DNA of 48,593 nucleotides from Candidatus Aminicenantota bacterium (GTDB taxonomy: Bacteria; Acidobacteriota; Aminicenantia; Aminicenantales; UBA4085): NCBI GenBank assembly GCA_026393865.1, contig JAPKZI010000228.1, forward strand, positions 1 to 48,593, written 5' to 3'. How positions within the stretch are numbered: the stretch's first letter is position 1; each line of letters opens with the position of its first letter. The translations under genes and the position numbers were made by a program. Below, one piece after another: positions 43,655 through 48,593 of the stretch. The notes under the pieces are model-generated. The model ran no database searches, had not been told where the DNA came from, and saw only the letters and a program-made list of their open reading frames with translations.

Positions 43655-44329
43655 TTATTTCTCCTCGGCCTCTTCCTTCTTGCGCTCTTTCTTGATGACC
43701 TCGGGCTCGGCGGGTACGGCCGCGGCGGCTTCAGCGGCCACGGCTTCCTCTTCCGGCTTGGCCTCGACTTTCTCTTCGTGCGGCACTTGGACCAGGACCA
43801 GGACCGTGCCCGGATCGCTGATCAGCTTCACGCCCGCCGGGGCGGTGAGGTCGGCGACCTTCAGCGACTCGTGGAGATGCAGGCCGGAGATGTCCACGGA
43901 GATGCGCTCGGGGATGTCCACCGGCAGGCATTCGATCTCGACCTCGCGCGTCATGAAGTCGACGAACCCGCCCTCGGTCTTGACGCCCACGGCCTCGCCG
44001 AAGAGCTCGATCGGGACCGAGACCCGGATGGCCTTGTCCATGGCGATGAGGATCAAGTCGGCGTGGAGCAGCTCGTCCGAGGTCGCGTTGATCTGGAGGG
44101 CCTTGATCATGACGTCCTTCTCCTCGGAGTCGAAGGCGATCTTGAAGATCGTGTTCTCCCGGGTCTCGGATTTCAGGATCATGACGATGTCCTTCTTGGC
44201 CAGGACCAGGGGAACGCTCTCGGCGCCCTCGCCGTACAGGACGGCGGGAACCAGGCCGCCCTTCCGGAACCGGCGCGACGCGTTTTTCCCGAACAGGTCT
44301 CGTTTTTCGCTTTTAATGACCAGGCTCAT
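43655..44329 (-). CDS. rplY: Large ribosomal subunit protein bL25/Ctc
   Basis: A 224-residue L25 of the long Ctc form. The 5S rRNA-binding N-terminal domain (KSEKRDLFGKNASRRFRKGG, VPAVLYGEG) is followed by the TL5-type beta domain (VPIELFGEAVGVKTEGGFVD, VEIECLPVDIPERI). An Ala/Glu/Lys-rich tail ends EEAEEK. It lies between prs and pth, the usual order. GGAGG is located just before the ATG. Confidence 0.94.
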   Translation of the reverse strand: MSLVIKSEKRDLFGKNASRRFRKGGLVPAVLYGEGAESVPLVLAKKDIVMILKSETRENTIFKIAFDSEEKDVMIKALQINATSDELLHADLILIAMDKAIRVSVPIELFGEAVGVKTEGGFVDFMTREVEIECLPVDIPERISVDISGLHLHESLKVADLTAPAGVKLISDPGTVLVLVQVPHEEKVEAKPEEEAVAAEAAAAVPAEPEVIKKERKKEEAEEK

Positions 44330-44343
44330 GGCTGGGTTCCTCC

Positions 44344-45273
44344 TTACAAAAACAGGGAACTCACGGAGCTCCCTTCGTTGATGCGGCGAATGGCCTCGCC
44401 GAAGATCTCGGCGACCGAAAGAGTGATGATCTTCCGGCAGCCTCGGCTTTTATCGTTCAAGGGAATGGTGTTCGACACGATCAGCTTTTCGAGCGCCGAT
44501 TTCTCGATCTTGGCGATGGACTGCCCCGACAGCACGGGATGGGTGCAGGCCGCAAGGACGCTTTTCGCCCCGTTCGCCGCCAGGGCCTCGGCGCTGAGGA
44601 CCAGGGTTCCGGCCGTATCGACGATGTCGTCGAACAGGACGCAGTTCTTGTCCCGGACGTCGCCAATGACATTGAAGACCTGGGCGACGTTCGGCGCGGG
44701 GCGGCGCTTGTCGATGATGGCTAGGTTCGCCCCCAGCCGCCGGGCGAAGGACTTGGCCCGGCCGACCCCCCCGGCGTCGGGGGAAACCACGGTCAGGTCG
44801 GGAAGATTCAGGCCTTGGATGAATTTGGCCAGCACGGGCTGGGCGATCAGGTTATCCGCCGGGATCGAGAAAAAGCCCTGGATCTGAGGGGAATGGAGGT
44901 CCATGGTCAGCACCCGGTCGGCCCCCGCCGCCTCGAGAAGATCGGCGATGAGCCTGGCCGAGATAGGCACGCGGGGCCGGTCCTTCCAATCCTGTCGGCC
45001 GTAACAGAAATAGGGGATGACGGCCGTGATCCGCTCCGCCGAGGCCCGCTTGAAGGCATCGATCATCAGAAAGAGCTCCATCAGATGGGCGTTGGCGTCA
45101 TGGGACCCGGCCTGAATGATGAAGATGTCTTCTCCCCGAACGTTCTCGTCGACGTAGAAATGGATCTCGCCGTCGCTGAAACGTTCCAGGACGCACTTGC
45201 CCAGCTCGATCTTGAGATAGCTCGCGATCTCGCGGGCGAGGCTCACGTTGGAAGAGCCGGTGAAGACTTTCAT
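44344..45273 (-). CDS. prs: Ribose-phosphate pyrophosphokinase
   Basis: A 309-residue PRPP synthetase, which makes PRPP from ribose-5-phosphate and ATP for nucleotide, His and Trp synthesis. Motifs: KVFTGSSNVSLAREIASYL, the catalytic segment DRVLTMDLHSPQIQGFFSIP, TVVSPDAGGVGRAKSFA and the PRPP loop VLFDDIVDTAGTL. The start overlaps the stop of the ispE open frame as ATGA. The lolB-ispE-prs order is also found in gamma-proteobacteria. Confidence 0.96.
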   Translation of the reverse strand: MKVFTGSSNVSLAREIASYLKIELGKCVLERFSDGEIHFYVDENVRGEDIFIIQAGSHDANAHLMELFLMIDAFKRASAERITAVIPYFCYGRQDWKDRPRVPISARLIADLLEAAGADRVLTMDLHSPQIQGFFSIPADNLIAQPVLAKFIQGLNLPDLTVVSPDAGGVGRAKSFARRLGANLAIIDKRRPAPNVAQVFNVIGDVRDKNCVLFDDIVDTAGTLVLSAEALAANGAKSVLAACTHPVLSGQSIAKIEKSALEKLIVSNTIPLNDKSRGCRKIITLSVAEIFGEAIRRINEGSSVSSLFL

Positions 45274-46268
45274 GGTCGCTTCCTTTTTCTCATCGTCTCA
45301 GATCTTTTTTTATATCCGGCTTTCTCTATATTCGAACTGGGGCGGGAGGATTCGAACCCCCGAATAGCGGATCCAAAGTCCGCTGCCTTACCGCTTGGCG
45401 ACGCCCCAGCCTCTAGCTCGCTCCAGCCCTGTTCCCGGGTGAGCGTCTCGACGAGGACGGCCGCCCCGCGCGTCTTCATCGCGGCCAAGCTCCGCTCGGC
45501 CGCCGCGCGTTCGCGGAAAAGCCCGTACACCGCCGAGCCCGATCCGGTCACGAGAGACAATTCCGCGCCTTGTTTTCGGAAAAGGCTCTTATACTCGGTT
45601 AACTGAGGATAGAAGCTAAATATCGTCTCTTCGAGTCTATTTTCCAGAAAACCGAATTGTCGGGTCTCTAAAAACCCGCTAATTTTACTGTCTTTACCGG
45701 CCGAAGTCAAGGACGACGGCGTCAGGTGGGCGTAGATCCGGGCCGTCGGGACCGGGAAGGGCGGGAAGGCCAGAACCAGGGGCAGATGGGGCAGGTCGGG
45801 GAGAGGCGTCAACCTGTCCCCCCGCTCCTCTCCCAAGCAGAGCCCGCCCTCGAAAAAATAGGCCACGTCGGCTCCCAGCCCTCGGCCGAGACCGATCAGT
45901 TCCTCCCGGTCCAAACCGAGCCCCCACAGCCGGTTGAGGGCCCAAAGCGTGGCCGCGGCGTTGCTGCTCCCGCCGCCCAACCCCCGCCCGGCGGGGATAT
46001 TCTTTTCGACGCGGATGCCGACGCCGCGGGAGACGCCGGCGCGCGCCCGGAGGCTGCGCACCGCCCGGGAGATCAGGTTCGTCTCATCCCAAGGAATACT
46101 GGGATCGTTTCCCTCGAGCCGGATCTCGGCCGCAGGCCGGTCCTGAAAATGGAGGACGTCGAATAGACCGATCCATTGAAAAAGCGTCCGGATATCATGG
46201 TAGCCGTCAGGCCGCTTCCGGACGATCTCGAGGCCCAGGTTGATCTTGGCGAACGACCTAATCTTCAT
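45270..46268 (-). CDS. ispE: 4-diphosphocytidyl-2-C-methyl-D-erythritol kinase, frame open through a tRNA gene
   Basis: A GHMP kinase that phosphorylates CDP-ME in the MEP pathway. Motifs: SFAKINLGLEIVRKRPDGYH at the start, the ATP loop PAGRGLGGGSSNAAATLWAL and LVTGSGSAVYGLF near the end. E. coli IspE has 283 residues. Here no stop codon occurs at the expected end: from residue 287 the frame runs through the tRNA-Gln gene (reading as SGKAADFGSAIRGFESSRPS) and ends at residue 332 in an ATGA overlap with prs. The enzyme body ends at about residue 286; the last 46 residues are not IspE-like. Confidence 0.9.
   Translation of the reverse strand: MKIRSFAKINLGLEIVRKRPDGYHDIRTLFQWIGLFDVLHFQDRPAAEIRLEGNDPSIPWDETNLISRAVRSLRARAGVSRGVGIRVEKNIPAGRGLGGGSSNAAATLWALNRLWGLGLDREELIGLGRGLGADVAYFFEGGLCLGEERGDRLTPLPDLPHLPLVLAFPPFPVPTARIYAHLTPSSLTSAGKDSKISGFLETRQFGFLENRLEETIFSFYPQLTEYKSLFRKQGAELSLVTGSGSAVYGLFRERAAAERSLAAMKTRGAAVLVETLTREQGWSELEAGASPSGKAADFGSAIRGFESSRPSSNIEKAGYKKRSETMRKRKRP
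45337..45408 (-). tRNA. tRNA-Gln (anticodon TTG)
   Basis: A 72-nt cloverleaf on the minus strand. Acceptor TGGGGCG/CGCCCCA with discriminator G, D-arm GCC-AAGCGGTAA-GGC, anticodon arm GCGGA-CTTTGGA-TCCGC (TTG, Gln), T-arm GGGGG-TTCGAAT-CCTCC. No CCA is encoded. It lies in the same direction as and inside the ispE open frame, 64 nt before prs, so it is probably cut from the ispE-prs transcript. A tRNA-Gln between ispE and prs is seen in other phyla. Confidence 0.95.
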
Positions 46269-46947
46269 GTCGCAAGGCCTTTTCGATGTACTCCCAGCTT
46301 TTGGAGGCGTAGCGGTTCAAAAAATCCAAATCGAACACGGAGGCGGTCAGGGGCTTGTTGAATTCCATGGCCAATAGGCTGAGACTGCCCCGGCAGGAGA
46401 GCGTTTGAAATTCCACGCGGCGGGGGACGGGGCTGTTCGGGAAGAACTCGCGGACCGTGAAAGCGAGGGCTTCCCTTCGGCCCGACACCCAGCGGCCTTC
46501 TCCGTCGCGGGTCAAGTTCCAATCCGTCAAGGCCGCGTCGCCTCCCCCCTTTCCGGACCAGCGGCCGCAGAGAAGACCGGCCATCTCGGGAAGGCTGAGA
46601 GGGGTCCCCAGAAATTTAGCGATGATCTCGTCCGCGGCCGCCTTCCAATAAGCCTTTTCCGAGGCCAGGACGAAATATCCGTCCCTATCGTCGATGTAAA
46701 GGATCGCCGCCGTCCGGCCCAGCGGGTCCTGGATCTCGACCCTCGCCCGGCGGGACAGCTCCAGGACGAAAGAAAATTTGGATTTGGCCGTCTCCCCGTT
46801 CTGGGTGAGCTTGAGCGACGCGTAGCCCTCGATCTCGCTCAACGCCGCGGGAACCGGAGCGATGACGGCGTGCCGAAGGGTGCACCCGGCAGTGAAGAGG
46901 AGGGCGGCGAGGACCGCGCATCCAAGGACCGCGAATGTCCTTTTCAC
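46258..46947 (-). CDS. LolB-like outer-membrane lipoprotein
   Basis: A protein of about 229 residues with a textbook lipoprotein signal (MKRTFAVLGCAVLAALLFTA, then GC). A beta-rich domain follows: SEIEGYASLKLTQNGETAKS, ARVEIQDPLGRTAAILYIDD, GRRE and VPRRVEFQTLSCRG. This resembles the LolA/LolB fold that receives lipoproteins at the outer membrane. Gene order lolB-ispE-prs as in E. coli supports the call; sequence identity looks low. The start is uncertain: GTG at 46947, or ATG at 46995 that overlaps the previous stop as ATGA and adds 16 residues. It overlaps ispE by 11 nt. Confidence 0.65.
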   Translation of the reverse strand: MKRTFAVLGCAVLAALLFTAGCTLRHAVIAPVPAALSEIEGYASLKLTQNGETAKSKFSFVLELSRRARVEIQDPLGRTAAILYIDDRDGYFVLASEKAYWKAAADEIIAKFLGTPLSLPEMAGLLCGRWSGKGGGDAALTDWNLTRDGEGRWVSGRREALAFTVREFFPNSPVPRRVEFQTLSCRGSLSLLAMEFNKPLTASVFDLDFLNRYASKSWEYIEKALRHED

Positions 46948-46991
46948 CTCCGTCTCTCCCGGGCCGGGATTCGGCGTCCTCCGGCCGGCGT

Positions 46992-47276
46992 TCATGGGTC
47001 CAGCTTGAAGCCGTAGTCCTCGGTCTTCTTTTTGGCCTGCGTCGACGGCCCGGGGGGCGGGGGAGCTCCATCCTCGCCGAGCTTGAAACCGTAATCGTCG
47101 GTCTTGATCAGCCTGGCCTTCCGGGCCTTCTCCTCCTGGGCCAGCTTTTTCTTCCGCCACAGGGGATAAAACGGCGATTTCAGGCGTCTGCCGAAACAGG
47201 ACAGGTTCGGATTGATGATTAAAAGCAGGACGAACGCCCCGAAAATGATGAGCAGGCCGGTGACTCCCCAATTCAT
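46992..47276 (-). CDS. Small membrane protein with a repeated DYGFKL motif
   Basis: A 94-residue protein with one N-terminal helix (WGVTGLLIIFGAFVLLLIIN), a basic segment (RRLKSPFYPLWRKKKLAQEE) and a tail carrying the same short motif twice: DDYGFKLGED and EDYGFKLDP, separated by a Pro-rich linker. I do not recognise a family. The repeat may be a short binding motif for a partner. It heads the LolB-like/ispE array and its stop is joined to the next ATG as ATGA. Confidence 0.65.
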   Translation of the reverse strand: MNWGVTGLLIIFGAFVLLLIINPNLSCFGRRLKSPFYPLWRKKKLAQEEKARKARLIKTDDYGFKLGEDGAPPPPGPSTQAKKKTEDYGFKLDP

Positions 47277-47412
47277 GATCCAACCTCTGTCAAAAAATTC
47301 GCGGGCGCTGATGGACCCGGACTCAAGGCAAGCGTATTATAGGACCCGGAGGCGAAAAAGAAAAGGGGGCAAAGCGACCTTCTGCCGATCCAGGCCCCCC
47401 GGCAATGAAGGG

Positions 47413-47532
47413 TCAATCTTCCTGGAATTCGGGGATCTTGGCTTTTTCCTTCTCTTTTCCGAAATGAAAACCGAGGAAAAAAGCGGAGGAAACGGCGATG
47501 ACCGTGAGCAGCGTTTTAAAAAAGTCCTTCAT
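47413..47532 (-). CDS. Tiny single-helix membrane protein
   Basis: A 39-residue open frame beginning MKDFFKTLLTVIAVSSAFFL and continuing GFHFGKEKEKAKIPEFQED. One hydrophobic helix (about 5-22) is followed by a charged tail, a plausible anchor protein. The ribosome-binding site is weak (AAAGG about 9 nt upstream). It is 136 nt upstream of the next minus-strand gene and divergent from the SGNH gene at 47728. I do not recognise a family. Confidence 0.5.
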   Translation of the reverse strand: MKDFFKTLLTVIAVSSAFFLGFHFGKEKEKAKIPEFQED

Positions 47533-47639
47533 CGAAAAACCTTTCTCTTTTTATTCTATTCATGCGGCCGAAAAAGTCAAATAGTCGACGCGACGACCGA
47601 AGAAGCGTACATGTTCTCTGCATACGAATTTCTTGTTTT

Positions 47640-47654
47640 TGATAATGCTTATCA
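47640..47654. promoter_or_regulatory. Fur-box-like palindrome
   Basis: TGATAAT-G-CTTATCA differs at one base from the 7-1-7 Fur consensus TGATAATNATTATCA. It lies between the divergent tiny membrane protein and the SGNH gene, in an AT-rich stretch where promoters are expected. No other copy was noticed in the window. A regulator of another family with a similar site is possible. Confidence 0.45.
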
Positions 47655-47727
47655 ATCATGATATTCTCCGATACGGGATTAATGCAGGTAATATAAATAA
47701 TATCCCGAGTTCAATGGGGTGTTATGG

Positions 47728-48593
47728 ATGAAAGAGAATATTATTCTATTTGCGTTTGTTGCTATCCCTATCCTGAGCGGCCTTCTCCTGTTCCTATTTC
47801 ACCACAGAAGGAGGAGCCTCCGCAAAAATGCTCACAGCGTCTGGCGCATGGTCTTTGGAAACGCCCTTCTTACGCTTGGGCTATGCTCTTTTGCTCTTCT
47901 TTGCGGAGAAGTTTATTTCCGTTTCATTTACGACACGACAGAGTCATTTGGCCTTACGAGAGTGACTACGGAATGGCTTAAAAGAAACTACAAATACAAC
48001 ACGGCAGGTGTTCGGGATTCGCTTGAGCGCTATGTCGCTCAATGTACGCCAGGCATGCGGCGGTTCACCTTTATCGGCGACTCGTTTACGGCAGGGCACG
48101 GCGTTAAAAATGTTGAGAGCCGATTTACAAACATCATCCGAAAGAAGAAGCCTGCTTGGGAGGTGCATGTATTTTCCTCTAATGGATGGGATACGGGCGA
48201 TGAGTTGACATGTCTCCGGAACCTGATCCAGCGTAACAATTATGAACTCGACATCGTTATCCTGATTTATAACCTTAACGACATCGCCGACATCGTGCCT
48301 GAGTGGCAGGATAATTTGAAACGGATCTATGGAGGGGCAGAGCCGGGGTTCATCGTGAAATACAGCTATCTTTTCAACACGTTGTATTATTGGCGGAAAG
48401 CCGCGCGTGATCCGGACGTGTCGAAGTATTATCAGTTTGTTCAACGGGCATACCTCGGACCGCTCTGGGAGGAACAAAAAAAACGGCTAATAAATATTCG
48501 CAATACCGTCGAGACGAGACAAGGGCGGCTCCTTGTCGTTACGTTCCCCTTTATTCATTTGTTGGGCGGCATCTATCCATACGCCTCCATCCA
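47728..48593 (+). CDS. Membrane-anchored SGNH hydrolase-like protein (3' end beyond window)
   Basis: An open frame of 288 codons from the ATG at 47728 that runs off the end. Two N-terminal helices (ILFAFVAIPILSGLLLFLF and VFGNALLTLGLCSFALLCGE) precede an SGNH-type domain with block I FIGDSFTAGHGV (Ser nucleophile) and an Asn block ILIYNLNDIADIV; the Asp/His block would lie beyond the window. The region is clearly more AT-rich than its neighbours and uses more A/T-ending codons, suggesting transfer. It resembles in layout the SGNH membrane protein at 6457-7755. Probably acts on envelope or exopolysaccharide acyl groups (inference). Confidence 0.75.
   Translation, partial: MKENIILFAFVAIPILSGLLLFLFHHRRRSLRKNAHSVWRMVFGNALLTLGLCSFALLCGEVYFRFIYDTTESFGLTRVTTEWLKRNYKYNTAGVRDSLERYVAQCTPGMRRFTFIGDSFTAGHGVKNVESRFTNIIRKKKPAWEVHVFSSNGWDTGDELTCLRNLIQRNNYELDIVILIYNLNDIADIVPEWQDNLKRIYGGAEPGFIVKYSYLFNTLYYWRKAARDPDVSKYYQFVQRAYLGPLWEEQKKRLINIRNTVETRQGRLLVVTFPFIHLLGGIYPYASI

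Noticed and set aside
47724-47981. 85-residue frame beginning at 47724
   Set aside because: It is a shadow of the longer SGNH frame that starts at 47728 and runs off the window.

Overview
The window comes from a GC-rich Gram-negative (diderm) bacterium. TolC-type outer-membrane channels, a LolB-like lipoprotein, an Mla lipid-transport cassette and YidC/YidD all point to two membranes. The mix of CarD, a divergent Hfq with a long N-terminal extension, ECF sigma/anti-sigma, MEP-pathway genes and many secreted hydrolases fits an Acidobacteriota or Candidatus Aminicenantes type genome. That placement is inference from gene content, not a phylogeny.

Layout. 1-3.2 kb: the classic rpmH-rnpA-yidD-yidC-jag cluster on the minus strand, with a repeat of adjacent hairpins beyond jag. 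3.2-6.4 kb: an AT-rich divergent region with a sigma-54 type promoter driving a 76-residue stand-alone Fis-type HTH protein, a palindromic repeat, then carD, a CorC/HlyC-type CBS protein and smpB. 6.4-10 kb (minus): an SGNH membrane protein, the hfq-like/pdxA pair and a secreted SGNH hydrolase. 10-21.6 kb (plus): two tripartite RND efflux systems, one of the heavy-metal CusCBA/CzcCBA type led by a small His/Cys-rich secreted peptide, and one of the HAE (multidrug) type. 21.6-28.1 kb (minus): a seven-gene operon of ECF sigma factor, zinc-finger anti-sigma, Spy/CpxP-like protein, MacA-like adaptor, ABC ATPase, ABC permease and TolC. 28.3-32.8 kb (minus): a small secreted protein, MocA- and XdhC-like molybdoenzyme maturation proteins and a large secreted M14 carboxypeptidase.

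32.8-34.0 kb is a gene-poor island. It holds a dispersed repeat, an approximately 405-nt region with many nested complementary arms that looks like an undescribed structured RNA, a small predicted membrane protein, and a second copy of the palindromic repeat seen at 3.8 kb. 34.0-47.3 kb is one long co-directional minus-strand array: a small membrane protein, LolB-like, ispE, tRNA-Gln, prs, rplY, pth, rpsF, rpsR, rplI, dnaB, mlaE (with an in-frame TAG), mlaF, mlaD, radA, a PIN/TRAM protein, ispD and ispF. The last kilobase is visibly more AT-rich and encodes a truncated membrane-bound SGNH protein behind a Fur-box-like palindrome.

The leading candidates for something undescribed are the structured element at 33.07-33.48 kb, the repeat family at 3.77 and 33.9 kb whose hairpins differ in sequence but keep their pairing, the amber codon inside mlaE, the sigma-54/Fis-domain gene, and several promoters placed so close to the start codon that the transcripts should be leaderless. 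No searches or folding programs were run; all family calls rest on reading motifs in the translated sequence.
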